This document shows, one piece after another, positions 27,045 to 38,059 of a DNA stretch of 64,000 nt (positions are counted from its first letter, which is position 1; every line of letters starts with the position of its first letter). This stretch comes from Prochilodus magdalenae (lineage: Eukaryota > Chordata > Actinopteri > Characiformes > Prochilodontidae): contig JAMWET010000532.1 in assembly GCA_024036415.1 (NCBI GenBank), positions 186,001-250,000 of the forward strand, written 5' to 3'. A program made the translations under genes and the position numbers. The notes under the pieces are model-generated. The model was not told where the DNA came from, searched no databases, and worked only from the letters and a program-made list of their open reading frames with translations.

Positions 27045-27058
27045 ATACTATATAAATA
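26990..27058 (+). promoter_or_regulatory. clul1: clul1 proximal promoter with TATA box and CRX/OTX-like sites
   Basis: A TATAAATA box is at 27051-27058. Upstream are GGATTA at 26990-26995 (the reverse complement of the CRX/OTX consensus TAATCC) and TTTAATTGGATTG at about 27021-27033, which on the minus strand reads CAATCC followed by AATTAA, a CRX-like plus RET-1/PCE-1-like pair. CLUL1 is known as a cone-photoreceptor gene in mammals, so these sites fit its expected expression. Binding is inferred. Confidence 0.5.
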
Positions 27059-27081
27059 GAAGAGACCAGGTACAGATAAAC

Positions 27082-27149
27082 ATCACCCCCTGCTTCAGGC
27101 TTCAGGTACACATCACACTCTACTGACAAGAAGAAACCAGAAGTTTCCG
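27082..27149 (+). other. clul1: clul1 exon 1 (non-coding)
   Basis: The sequence from about 30 bp after the TATA box to a donor GTGAGT at 27150 has no ATG, as expected for a 5'UTR exon. The 5' end is estimated from TATA spacing and the 3' end from the splice consensus. Confidence 0.5.
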
Positions 27150-28976
27150 GTGAGTAGAGATCGTAAATCTTACTAGAGCAATCACTGCTGTTCCGGTTGT
27201 ATATTCTGTTGTTGTCTCATGTCTTTTACAAACTGTATTCATATCTGACAATCTCAAAATAGATATCTAAAATTTACTAAAAATACAAAAAGTTTGCATA
27301 GCTTCTAATATTGTGATGCCATTTTCACTATACATGTTTGGACAGAGTTAAAAGTTGGAAGTTATAGTTAGGTCAATCCGTCAGTACACACAAAGCTGTA
27401 AACCAGTATAAAGTTCTAGGGTTGGCTTCTGTTAGTTTGTGCTGGGCTGTGAAGGTAATGTCAGGGAGAGTCCCAGACATTATATGACTGATCTGATATC
27501 ATTACTGTTAATGGACAGTTTGCACAATTTAAATGGAAGTTATCAAAAAAATCATAAAATCAAAAAATCTATTATTTGTTCACTACATTAGCATTCTGTG
27601 ACCTCTGTGCAAATATAAAGAACAAACTTCAGACACCAAACATGTCTTGGGGGCTGATTGACAACATGCCCCTTGAATTAGTAGCCTATATATTACTAAT
27701 ATATATTATAAGACAGTAACAAACTTGTTTGTCATATAACAGAGTAAGTGAAACAGACAACAGATGGATGGCCCACAGTAAGCTATTTTTCCTGATAGTG
27801 AGTGACCACATCAGGATATAGTTTTTCAATATGGGTAATTTGAACTTGCCAGATGTCACAGGGCTTTTGATGAACCTATTCAGACGACAGATGCCTTCAC
27901 TTGTGAGGTGGTAATTCTGACACTCTTTCACTCAAGCATTTGTGTGCTTAGAGCTTCATCAATCCTCTCAGGGTCATTTCATCTAGGCATAGATTCTGTA
28001 TGGTCAAATTGTGTGCTGGCCTGGTATGGACAGTCTTGGGAAAATGGCAGGAAGGGCAGTGGCAGGAGCTTTGATAGAAAGCATGTTGTATATAGTTCTT
28101 TAAAGAACTGTTCAAGAAAGGATTCCTTTACTGCTATTACCCTTCACGGTAATATATAGCATGTTTCTGCTAAGAACGTCCTTAGTTCTGATGTAAGTCA
28201 TGGTCCTCTTAGGTGGCAGCTTGTTGTCGCCACGCCAAAACAGCAGATTCAGGTCAAAGTGGAACTTGCAGTCATAAGATCTCATGAGCTTTCCAGCTCC
28301 TCAGCTGAGAATGTTTACTCACATTCTTTCACCATTAATATGCTCTACAGGTCTAAGACCTGAACATTTAGATGTCTTGGATGTTTCTGAGCAGCTATAT
28401 GAGATTGCGTTATGAGATTCACAAGAGAGACTGTTAATCTTAGGTGGGCATGACATGGAAATGAGACACGTGAATTGGATAAGTGTAAATAGTCTATTAG
28501 TTGTAGTGTGACCAGCACAGCAAACCTGCTTAGTAAATGCCATCGGGTCATTTCAGGTCCCTTAAGATATAGCGCCCCTCAGTGGCCAGTATGGTATTTA
28601 ATTTACCAGCCCTACCAGCTTTCAAAAGATAGTGAAGCTGAAGTTGGTTTCTTACTTGTCAGCTATTGGTTTGACTTTTCTGTTTCAACTTAAATGGTTT
28701 GGCACTTACAGAACAGAAAATACCAGTACCAGTATTTTATAGAGAGCACTGTAAGCTCAGAACATTGACGTTCCTACTAATACTTCCATTTGGCCCTATT
28801 TTAAGCATAAGCGAAACACAATTCAACACGAACAGGGCTTGATTATGAGCTAACCATATGATGCACGTGTAGCAAAGCAGGCGACAAACAAAGCACAATG
28901 GATTAGAAAATTATTGATTAGATTATGCCACATCAGTGGAATTAAACAATTAAGCAAATGTTGTTTTTTCAAACAG
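27150..28976 (+). other. clul1: clul1 intron 1
   Basis: A 1.8 kb intron. It contains a strong CTCF-like motif on the minus strand (28570-28588) and a 62-codon unassigned open stretch on the minus strand (28115-28300). No other gene is seen. Confidence 0.55.
28570..28588 (-). promoter_or_regulatory. Candidate CTCF motif
   Basis: The minus strand reads TGGCCACTGAGGGGCGCTA, which differs from the extended CTCF motif at about three central positions. It lies in clul1 intron 1. Motif match only. Confidence 0.35.
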
Positions 28977-29011
28977 ACTGTACTTGTGTGAACAGACTGT
29001 GTGGGTGGAGA

Positions 29012-29114
29012 ATGAGGGCGCTCCTGCTCTCCCTGGCTTTGCTGGCCTCTCTGGAGGCCTTCCACGCTACCCCTGATCCCAATCCAAAAGCCTTATCAGC
29101 AGATACTCTTAAAC
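29012..29114 (+). CDS. clul1: clul1 exon 2 coding part (signal peptide)
   Basis: The exon begins near 28977 after ttttttcaaacag, with a 35-nt leader and then ATG at 29012 (A at -3). It encodes residues 1-34 and ends before donor GTAAGT (29115). The start was chosen because the hydrophobic signal peptide begins at this Met. An in-frame upstream ATG at 28958 lies before the acceptor, in the intron. Confidence 0.9.
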
Positions 29115-32100
29115 GTAAGTCTGGCATAATAACATCTCTCCATGCTTTAGCTTGTAATGATAATGATATGATAAAGTTTATCTTTATTAGTAAAGCCTCT
29201 TTGGATCAGAATTACAGTCAGACTTTATTGCCCAAGTATGTTTGCACATACAAAGAATGTGTCTCAGCTCACCATTCACTTTGTTCAGTCTAATGCTGTA
29301 CAACACAGTCAATGAGACATACAGACAGCCATACAAGTAAACTTTCATTTAGATACTCATTAATAAATAAAAAATAATATACAAATTATTTAGCATGTAA
29401 GCAAGCTCATGTGGCCTAAGTAGTAGCATGCTGCTAAAAAGCCTTATGTTGATTTTTAGGACTGTCTCTGGAAGGGGAGAAGCTGGTGAATGAGGAGGTA
29501 AAAAGAGCCCTCTACGGTGTTAAGCAGATGAAGGAGGTGATGGTCAGGAACGAGGAGAAGCATGAGCACCTGATGAAGTCCCTCCGTAACACTGGAGAAA
29601 AGAAGAAGGTCGGTGGCCACTAGCCCTGGGTGGATAATTGATAGCATCACATAACATGTTCCAGTGGGCGAAGGGGAGCCAATTTGTTGCTTTTGGCAGG
29701 CTGTAGATTGAATAGGCCCAGAATATTAAACTGTCGAGCTGTGGCAGCATTCCTTCTGTTTACATGCCATGGTTTTAACTTTAACTGGTGCCACTTCATC
29801 CATAACACTAGCAATAAAGCTATCCATTTATATTACCATCAGAGAAAATTCAAGCATAGAGTAAGACTTCGTAGCACAATAATTCTACAGACACCATTCA
29901 CATGATCATCCAAGCTTAGTGGCCATTGACTGAGGGCTGAATAAACCAGTTGTATATTGCGGACAGAGAGAGAAAACAGATAAAAGGTCTAGAGCATTTA
30001 TAGACAGAATGTATACTGTCCTTGCAAATGCCTAGTAGGCCACATGTTTGCTCGGTTTTAGTCCCTAGTAAAACCTGTACCAGGTCTTCACTGTTCGTAA
30101 TTACTTGGTTTAGTGGTTTATGACAACAATATAAGCTCCTTAGGAGGTTTGGTTCAGAAACTCCTAACTAGAGAAGTTTTTTTTTTTTTTTAACAACACT
30201 TTGAATTCCACTCCTGGGCAAGACTTCGTTAATTAGCCCTCCAGGACGGGACTGTCACACCCCAAACCTGGACAGATTTGTTAAACAGAACATCTGGTAT
30301 CTCATATGGGATGAAGTGAATTAGAACTGTATTTTGCATCTATTTTCATCGCCGCCAGGGGGCAGCAGAGATAGCTCAGGATGTAGTGAAAAAGTTGGAT
30401 GAGGCAGAACAGCAGTGCAAGGAGACTCTGAAGTCTTCTTGGGAGGAGTGTAGACCATGCCTGGAGGACACCTGCAGGAGCTTCTACACCAACACCTGCC
30501 GCCGTGGCTTCGCCACATTCTCTAATAAGGTGAGATGAGGACTGAGCTCTCAGAGCCATGCTTTATTATTCAGAATATGCCAGTATTCGCTTAAAGCAAT
30601 ACATTTAGATCAAATTTTGGAATCTCAAATAAACTTCCTTGTGAGGTTTCTAACACTGCATGGAATATGTATTTATTAAGTGAACAAATGTACAGGCAAA
30701 TATTGCATGCTTCTCTGTAAAAGATGTTTTACTTCAGCTTATTTCAAAAGACTGAAAAACAATAAAACATGTCCAGGAGTGACCAAACATTTGCATAAGA
30801 ACCTATGAGTATGATTGAGTAATATTTTTGCTGAATTGTTCTGTTAAAGACATTAAAAAGAAAACTTCAGTGGTCCCTTCTTTCTTCCTCTCTTAGCTGG
30901 AGGGCTTGTTCCGCAGGGTGAGCACCCATTTGAGCTCGCGAGGCATTCGTGAGGAGTTTGAAATAAACCAAAATGGACAGAGTCCTGACCTGGACGTGGT
31001 AAGGATCGAAGACTCTTTCCAAAACCTATTGACCAAGGTGGGCAACCTGGTGAACCGCAGCAAGGTGCTGGTGTCCCGCTTCCAACAGCAGCTGGACCAG
31101 GCACTGCGAAAGGCCTTTGCTCCAGAGCTCCAGGAGGATGAAGACAAAGAGACGGTCCTCCCGTCGGCTGGTGAGGAGCTGGACTCGGCCTTCCTGCAGG
31201 GTGTGGGACTTGACGAAGTACTAGAGTCCTTTTTTGACTTTGGCAGAAGCCTGGCCGAGGAGTTTGGTGCTGTCGTCACTCAGGTGTTCGACAACCTGCA
31301 CAGCACCATAGAAGAGGCAGAGAAGGAAAGAGGTACTGTGTCTCACTGTCTCACTACCTAAGTACATCTCAAACTACTTGAAATATGTAATTATTCATCT
31401 AAAGATCTTCTGGAGTGTAGTTTATAATATTTAAATCTGCAAGATATAAGTTATTAAAGCGATGAGAGGTCAGGGGTTAAAGAGATTTTAGCATAGGTAA
31501 TGTTATTAGGCACGATACAACTCATGGCACTGTCAAAAACATGACATATAATATGAGAAGTTATTTAAGTTATTATTTACCAAGTTCATTATATTATTAT
31601 TTAGGTAATTATAACCAAAATAAACTAATTGTAAGCCAATGCCAGGCAAAATGTAATTTATTTAGATTATGTTTTTTTTGGCCAAGCATCCATGAGCCAC
31701 TAAAGGAGGCCAAAAACATCACCCACTGTTGTATGTTGCAGTAACTTCATTAACTTTTCATCACATAATAATAAACATATCATATACTGTATAACACTTT
31801 ACTTTATAGGCACCTTTGCTCACTAAATAACCACTGCATCAGCAAAGTCGTTTTCTATTAGTGCCTCTAAGCAGTTTAACACCAAGCTAATCGCTTACAA
31901 TACCTTTCCCACCCTGGAGGTGAGTCTTAAATGGCCCCCTCCTCCCTATGTAAGGGCATAACAGCAAAACGTAGCATAGCATATCAAACTGTCAACAGGC
32001 ATTCAGGCATGTGCTTACCATTCTATACTCAACAGGGTGTAGAAAACATTATTTCATCATTTACACAGCACGCTATATACAAAGGAGGGAACCATTTCAG

Positions 32101-35100
32101 ATTAAAGGCTGATCTGATTAAAACTCCTAAGATTCAGATGTTTTAGGCATGACAGACAGTGTACTTTTATTGTTTTGCAGTGAATCTTATCTGGAATTGA
32201 TTATTCCATTATCTAGTCCATTAAAATTCAACACTTGTTGCAGTAATACAGAATTCATCCTATTCAATCGGTTTTATAATATTACATAACCCTTAATGTG
32301 ATAAACTTTTGAAACGTCTAGATTAGAAGTGTTCGCTTTTATCTACAAAGAGCTCATCTCATTCCAAGCAAGCATAAGTGCACCATATTACACTTTAATA
32401 AATTGCTCCCAGTAATCCAACAATTGGTCCCATGTGCTCTTGCTTTGTCGGAATGAAAACCTGCAGCTACGTCGGTCCTTTTCAGATGAAATAAGATGGC
32501 CCTGGTGTAGACAAAGAGGCTCCTACAAATCAGGCCAAAAATCTTTCAGCGCACTACGGATAGTAGCTGACTAGTGTAAGGACTACTGTAAGGACATGCT
32601 GAAGGTATGCTGAACTTGAATTCTTGCTAAGTGGTCTGTCTCTACGTTTCAGAAAAGCAGCTGTTTTCTGGATTCTTCCACAAGAGGAAGCTGTGCCGAG
32701 ATCTCCGCAGACAGTCAGCAGAGTGTTGGCAGCTCCAGAGCAAATGTGAAGCCTGTCAGGGAACCCTGCTTGCTGGTGATTTAAGGCACACGCAGACACA
32801 TCTGTGTCCACTTGAAAATATTTGACCTTTTTATGAAAACAAAGCATTAGCCTCAAATCAAAAGGACCTCATGGAATAAGAGAACACCCACAACGTGTTC
32901 AATGCATGTCAGTTTTTTCACATTGTGGAATATCAACAAACATTTCAGTATATCATTAACCATATTTTTTTAAATGAAGATTTTTCAAACTTAACGTGAA
33001 AAAAATAATATTCTAAAACCATACATTTTGATGTTGGAAGAAAGCATTAAATTCATAGGTTAAACTGAATGATCTTGTGTTGCCGGACCTGTATTGGAGC
33101 GCACCCATTAATCACTGGACTGTTTCACTCAGTCCCATTGCCACAGGTATAGAATGAAACACCACGCAGGCCGTCTTTACAAACATTTGTGAAAGAATGT
33201 GTTGTTCTAAAGAGCTTACTGAATGTAATAGGATGCCACTGTCGTGAAATCGGATTCAAATGTCTTGAAACTGTGAGTGGTGTTATTGAAGTGTCACCCC
33301 ACAGTAACAGAGTGAGGTTGCAAAGTGCTGAGGTGTATAGTGTGTAAACTCATTCCTCAGGTGTCTCAATACTATTGTCCATATGGTGTTCAAAATTTGT
33401 ACATTACATCGTCTATGCTTCCTTCTAATTAGTGAATTCAGAAATGCAGTGTAAGCATTTCACACCTCTCCACAAACATGACAGAGCAGGTGGCTGAATA
33501 GTGACATACCATGAACAGAGAATAGTTTTGGATGTCGTCTTGCTGGCATGCTAAAATTGTTGCTCTGTATGCCTTTGCCAGAGTGCCCGAGTGTAAGGGA
33601 GCTGCACATTGAGCTGGGCGAGGTGTCAGAGCTGCTGGAGATCTCTAAGCAACAGTATGAGGAGGTGGTGAGCATTGTGCAGCGGCACACTGAGGATACG
33701 GTGAGCTGGCTCAACAACATGGCCTCGGAGTTTGGCTGGGTGACGGAGCTGGTGCACGATAACACCACACCTGAAAACATATTCAGCGTTGCCACGGTGA
33801 GGAGGAGAAGAGCAGGCTGAACATATTTCATATTTTAACACATTGTGACCTTGATCTTTCCCTTACTGAAATATAGTCGGTCATGCTTGGTCTTTTTTAG
33901 TTTGGCACTGAAACTCTGGGAGTAATGTAGCGGAAGCTAATCATCGTCCATCAAATTCTCACTCAGCAAACTAAGCTCATCAGACACTAATAAATTGTCA
34001 CCTGTGACTGAAGCATGTAATGCCTCCATGACCATGAATAACAGCTGCGGTTTGATTTGATTTGGCATGGCCTGGACAAGTCTCTGGATGTAAGAGAACA
34101 TTAATGTTCAGCCACACAGTCTGGCCAGATGTGGTGGATGCTTTCCCTGACACAGTTCTGAGGAGAATTCCCTGTGCACTGGGAAATTAGCCACCTCTGG
34201 TAAACTGATGTCACTGTATGCTTCCACACATCTGCAAAATTGGCTACTTCCTTTACACTATGGTCTTTGGCACGCCCCAAATGCAGTCAGTCCTTTTAGC
34301 CAATCATTAACATCTGCTTTGGAGCCATTCACTGCACTGTACCGCCTCTTCTCAATCCATGAATCTCATCATGCAGCTTAAGGTATTTATAGCCTCATCA
34401 TTGTCCTGCACTGCCATCTGCAGGAGGCTATAGTTACTACCGCCTTGAACATACAAGGTGACTCATTTTTAAGGAGCTAATTTATCATTTGCTTAAAGTT
34501 TTGCTTTCTCAAATACACGTTCTTACATTGTATGGCATACTGCACATGTGCACAGGAGCTAAAAAAGATTGCATACATGATGCTAATTGGTGGAGCAATA
34601 GCTACATTCATTTTTAGCGCCAGTGCTAAAATAAAGAGGACGCTTCAGGCACTGCATGTGTGTTACTTACTACATTTAATGTATCAGGTACGTTGCGTCA
34701 TTTATGTTTAAAGAAAGCATCGTTTGAACCCTGCTGCATTGCCAGGTGGTGACTGAAGAGGAAGCTAATGCTCCATCGGGGGACACTAAGGTGGAGGTGA
34801 ATATCCTGAACGCTCCCACTCTCACACTCACTGTGCCTGCCAGCCTGCAGCTCCAGGACCCTGCCTTCATCCAGTACGTGGCCCACGAGGCTCTGGGCCT
34901 ATATAAGCAGAGGGCCAGGTAAGCATGAGGGCAGCCTGAAGTCCATAATGCACTGAATTTAAAAATACACAAGTCATTTTCCCAGCAATCAACACAACAT
35001 ACGTGTTGACCTTTTGTTTAAGGCTGCAGTATGGAAGCCTGTAAAGCCTGAACTAGTAGTTTAACAGCCAAAGGTGATATTGGCTGATGCCTGCTCTGTG

Positions 35101-35636
35101 CTGGTCCTGTGGGGGTCCAGACCACAGATGGACTACAGTCTGTAATTGCAGAATTACATAGAGCTGATAAAATGAACAGTGAGTGTAGATACGAAGGGGT
35201 GTAGGCTACTTAATGAAGTGCTCAGTGAGTGTATACTGATCAAGATATGAAGACAGTACTAGACCATTCACACATGTTCCCACAGAGTTTTTAACGGAGC
35301 TCTCTTTTAATACTCTCAATAACATGTTTATGAGACTCACCTGCTAGGGGAAGGGCTCCTCAGCACAACCCGCGATACAGAGTGGGTTTCTGCTTACATA
35401 GTGCGGCTTCTGCAACAGAAGTGGTTTTGATAACATTGTGTCTTTTTAATATGTAACTGGAAAATGAGATGAGTGAATGAAGGGACGGCCAGGTTTACTT
35501 TTTATGATTGTTTGGTATAAGATCATTCTGCACATCTAGACTCTGGCCATGAGGAATTCAAAAAACTTCTAAGTGGATCTTGCTTATTAAATTTTGACTC
35601 TGTCATGTTTCTGATTTCAGGCAGGAAGACGCTTGA
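29012..35636 (+). CDS. clul1: clul1, clusterin-like protein 1 (whole CDS, 8 coding exons)
   Basis: Joined exons 29012-29114, 29460-29608, 30359-30529, 30897-31332, 32653-32775, 33582-33796, 34746-34918 and 35621-35636 give 1386 nt, 461 residues plus TGA. Residues 1-19 form a signal peptide (MRALLLSLALLASLEAFHA), so the product is secreted. The clusterin signature CRPCLEDTC is at 115-123. Two five-cysteine clusters, 104/115/118/123/131 and 301/311/318/321/329, have the same spacing as the five interchain disulfides of clusterin. Much of the rest is predicted amphipathic helix. No obvious clusterin-type RxxR/S cleavage site is visible in the acidic linker around 218-235. Synteny with yes1 and colec12, and length close to CLUL1 (~466 aa), favour clul1 over clu. 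Role: an extracellular chaperone-like relative, retina-enriched in mammals. Confidence 0.93.
29205..29290 (+). repeat. Possible interspersed-repeat fragment in clul1 intron 2
   Basis: TTTATTGCCCAAGTATGTTT followed by GCACATACAAAGAATGTGTC resembles a retroelement tail common in fish genomes (TTTATTG.CCAAGTATG.TT.CACATACAAGGAATTTG). Recognition is from memory; the family name is not certain. Confidence 0.45.
29460..29608 (+). CDS. clul1: clul1 exon 3
   Basis: 149 nt, residues 35-84, beginning RLSLEGEKLVNEEVKRALYG and containing QMKEVM, a typical clusterin N-terminal helix. The acceptor is gatttttag (29458-29459). The donor is GTCGGT (29609), with C instead of A/G at +3. Phase continuity with exon 4 supports this boundary over a GT four bases downstream. 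Confidence 0.92.
29609..30358 (+). other. clul1: clul1 intron 3
   Basis: 750 nt, AT-rich, with a T run near 30178-30190. No further feature, except that the acceptor end overlaps a CTCF-like motif. Confidence 0.8.
30352..30366 (+). promoter_or_regulatory. Candidate CTCF motif over clul1 exon 4 acceptor
   Basis: CCGCCAGGGGGCAGC is a very good CTCF core. It straddles the AG of the exon 4 splice acceptor (30357-30358). It may equally be a chance result of acceptor plus coding sequence. Confidence 0.3.
30359..30529 (+). CDS. clul1: clul1 exon 4 (first cysteine cluster)
   Basis: 171 nt, residues 85-141. Carries five cysteines at 104, 115, 118, 123 and 131, including the clusterin signature CRPCLEDTC. 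Phase 0 at both ends; donor GTGAGA. Confidence 0.95.
30897..31332 (+). CDS. clul1: clul1 exon 5 (large central exon)
   Basis: 436 nt, residues 142-286 plus one base. The acceptor is preceded by a strong pyrimidine tract (ttctttcttcctctcttag). It encodes the clusterin middle region, a helix-rich segment and an acidic linker with QEDEDKE near 220-226, and a sequon NRS at 194. Donor GTACTG (31333). Confidence 0.95.
31333..32652 (+). other. clul1: clul1 intron 5
   Basis: 1.3 kb of AT-rich intron. No repeat or gene recognised. Confidence 0.8.
32653..32775 (+). CDS. clul1: clul1 exon 6 (second cysteine cluster)
   Basis: 123 nt, residues 287-327. Cysteines 301, 311, 318 and 321 (KLCRDLRRQSAECWQLQSKC then EAC) match the second clusterin signature. 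Acceptor cgtttcag, donor GTGATT (32776). Confidence 0.93.
32776..33581 (+). other. clul1: clul1 intron 6
   Basis: 806 nt containing the Tc1 relic at 33132-33351. Nothing else is recognised. Confidence 0.8.
33132..33351 (+). mobile_element. Tc1-like transposon relic (5' part of transposase)
   Basis: Contains CCATTGCCACAGGTATAGAA, then TCTTTACAAACATTTGTGAA and GAATGTAATAGGATGCCACT, recognisable as the leader and N-terminal helix-turn-helix coding part of a widespread fish Tc1 family. It is broken by stops and lacks the catalytic half. It is the same broad family as the relic at 60107-61135 but in the opposite orientation. Confidence 0.65.
33582..33796 (+). CDS. clul1: clul1 exon 7
   Basis: 215 nt, residues 328-399. 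Begins with the last clusterin-cluster cysteine (ECPSVRELH, Cys329), followed by a helical segment and an NTT sequon. Acceptor tttgccag, donor GTGAGG (33797). Confidence 0.95.
33797..34745 (+). other. clul1: clul1 intron 7
   Basis: 949 nt. A one-mismatch CTCF-like core (CCTGCAGATGGCAG) lies on the minus strand at 34411-34424. No repeat identified. Confidence 0.75.
34746..34918 (+). CDS. clul1: clul1 exon 8
   Basis: 173 nt, residues 400 to 456/457 (VVTEEEANAPSGDTKVEVNI onward), ending ALGLYKQRA, a clusterin C-terminal feature. Acceptor gcattgccag, donor GTAAGC (34919). Confidence 0.95.
34919..35620 (+). other. clul1: clul1 intron 8
   Basis: 702 nt intron with no recognised feature. Confidence 0.8.
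35621..35636 (+). CDS. clul1: clul1 exon 9 (terminal coding part)
   Basis: Acceptor ctgatttcag, then G CAG GAA GAC GCT TGA. This completes the C-terminus as RQEDA and the stop. Confidence 0.88.
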
Positions 35637-35860
35637 GGCTGCCTGGAGGAGAAATCTGTAGTTGTGTTTATGGATAAGTTCAGCCGTAACATAAACCAGC
35701 ACATTTATTAGACTAGATACAAAACAATCATATTTATTGTAGAACTTCATGAAGAGTTAATATATTAGTATGTGACATCTGAACACCTACCTGTACTGCC
35801 TGTGCAGTATCCGTGCAGTCGACATGATAATCTGCTCAAATAAAAGTTGTGGAAAACTGA
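35637..35860 (+). terminator. clul1: clul1 3'UTR and poly(A) signal
   Basis: AATAAA is at 35839-35844, about 200 nt after the stop, followed by a GT-containing stretch (AAAAGTTGTGG). Cleavage is estimated near 35860. Confidence 0.8.
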
Positions 35861-38050
35861 TTAGCTGATCAAGCTGCCTGCAGTAACACAGTATGTATCC
35901 CCACACTTCTGCATCCACACCACACCACTCATCGTCTGGCTTGCTGGTTCATTTTCTCTCTTATATTAGTCTCACTGCCCCGTTTTACAGAATCTGATGG
36001 CAGAGCTGCTACAGTTTGTAAAGGCTGATTCCGGGACATGCAAGTTTATACCGTATATACTTCCATGTCTGGACTCAAACTCATTTTCTCCTCCTACACT
36101 TTTACAGCTAGAACAGGCACACTATTATGCAGCTCCAGACCATTCCAGCATGCCAACATAAAGTCTAATTTTAAACTCTGTACTCGGCTTTTAGCAGTAG
36201 GTTATCTATGCTGGTATGCTCCTCTTGGGGGGAAACATGAAATTCATCCTTCTATAATCGGGTGTACTGTTTGCTTTGAATGTCGTCCATCGAGTCTATG
36301 CTTTCCAAACCTAACCTACTCAATGAGAATGCTTTTATCAAGACTCCGCATGACATTTATAATGTCAAGTATACTGCACACACAGCATTTAATGCTGTTC
36401 ACACCTAGTGCTTTTCCGTCTGAGCATTTTAAGTATGTCTCACGTACCATGTTCATGTATTCGGGCATGTACCTCAGCATTCTGTACCTGCAAAAAAAAA
36501 AAGACCAGCATACAATCCATGCTGATCTAAGCTGGCTCTAGGCTGGTTTTGCTGGTCACCCAGCATACAAAAGGCAACATATGCTGGCTTTGGTCACTCA
36601 GCATGACATCTCCCATGCTCAGCTACTGACCAGCGTCCAAAACACAGCATATGCTACTTTTGCTGGTGCCCAGCGATGCTGCTCTGTGCAGGGCTTTCTA
36701 TCCCAGTAGCCAGACTGAATATCTACACTACAAGCTTTCCACGTGCCTTTCAAATATAAAAGAGTGAAGTTAATTTGTTAATGTTTGTTTTATATAGCCT
36801 ATAATCCTTGAACTTAGGATAGATGTTTAACCAGATGTTTAGCCTTTGTTTAACCACTTGACTGTCAAATAGCACACTTGTTTACACTGCAGAGTCTAAT
36901 GGCTGAAGATTACAACACTACTATCTAATGGCTGGGGTTTAAACACAACACAGAATAACCCACTGTCTGCCAGCTGTCTCTGCATGTAGACTATTAATTA
37001 AAAATTAATTCTGCATAGTCGAGTACTGATACAGTCTCTCGAAACATAGAGATGCTCAAGCATACTGATATGTTCTTATACGCCTATGGCATACACTCTG
37101 TAAATGTAATCTATACAGGGAAGTTAAAAGGTAGGTGGAGCTCAAAGTAGTATTAGAACTCTACTAGAATTGTAGACAGTATCCCTATTCTAACAGTAGG
37201 AACACTACTAGGGGTGGGAATCACTGAAAACCCTATGAGTCCATATTATCGTATTATACACTCACTGCCAAAAGAAGAGTTGTACAAATAGCTGCACCCA
37301 GAGGGAATCATCTAACATAAACTTGGTGGGTAGGTTTCACATTGTGAGAAGTGCAAATGATTCAAGTTTCATACTCCACCATGCGTGTGGTGTAAGCAAG
37401 GATGGGCCCAACAGCCACGACTGCAGACATTCAGCAAGCAGTGAGGCCCTTCATGAGTCATTCTGTTTGTGCCAGCACCATTGGCAGTGTAGCGCAATAA
37501 ATATCGCCCATGTCCGCCTACATTTATCACCATTTACTGTTCCTGGTAACTTTTACCTTCCTTCCGATCAGCACTGCAATCCAACACTTCCTTCTGGGTG
37601 CATACTATTCTTTTGACAATGAGTTTATAATCAGATATATTTATTTTTCTGTAACTGCCACCAAAGAAAAAAAAACAGGGACCATTACAGGCACATAGGA
37701 AACCCATAGCCCTGATGCAAGCTCACACAACCCTGTCTGGTTTACTCACAGCGATTGGTTTTATTAACAAAAGTTTTTTTTGCTTTAGTCCTAAAAGTGT
37801 CATTTGTATTGGCAATTTATATTTTAAAATCATTGATGCCTGGCATCCATGCCTTGACAGAGCATCAGCACAAAATATACTGCAAAGTTGCATCCATGTT
37901 TTCCTCCGACTACACCTACTAATACCTACAAATGTGATTGATGGATTAACAGATTAGCATTTTGAGCAAAGCACTTATTCAGGAGTTTAAAAACCAGTAG
38001 TGTGAAACAAGTAGACCTTTGTGTCCAACCAATCACAGAAACAAAGCCAC
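35861..38050. other. Tail-to-tail spacer between clul1 and yes1
   Basis: 2.2 kb with no supported gene. It holds the CAGCATATGCTGG-type cluster at 36504-36680. The sequence around 37258-37620 begins ACTCACTGCCAAAAGAA and has the feel of a decayed interspersed element, but I could not match it to a family. The tyms and enosf1 genes found here in human are not present. Confidence 0.7.
36504..36680. repeat. Imperfect tandem/palindromic CAGCATATGCTGG repeat cluster
   Basis: Several units built on CCAGCAT, ATGCTGG and GCTGGTTTTGCTGGT recur (for example near 36506, 36548, 36580 and 36650). It is a common kind of fish repeat, part minisatellite and part palindrome. Confidence 0.7.
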
Positions 38051-38059
38051 AGGCGGGTG

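Noticed and set aside
36038..36541. 167-codon plus-strand frame in the clul1-yes1 spacer
   Set aside because: It was tested as a possible remnant of tyms or enosf1, but no motif of either is present. It ends in the ATGCTGG repeat.
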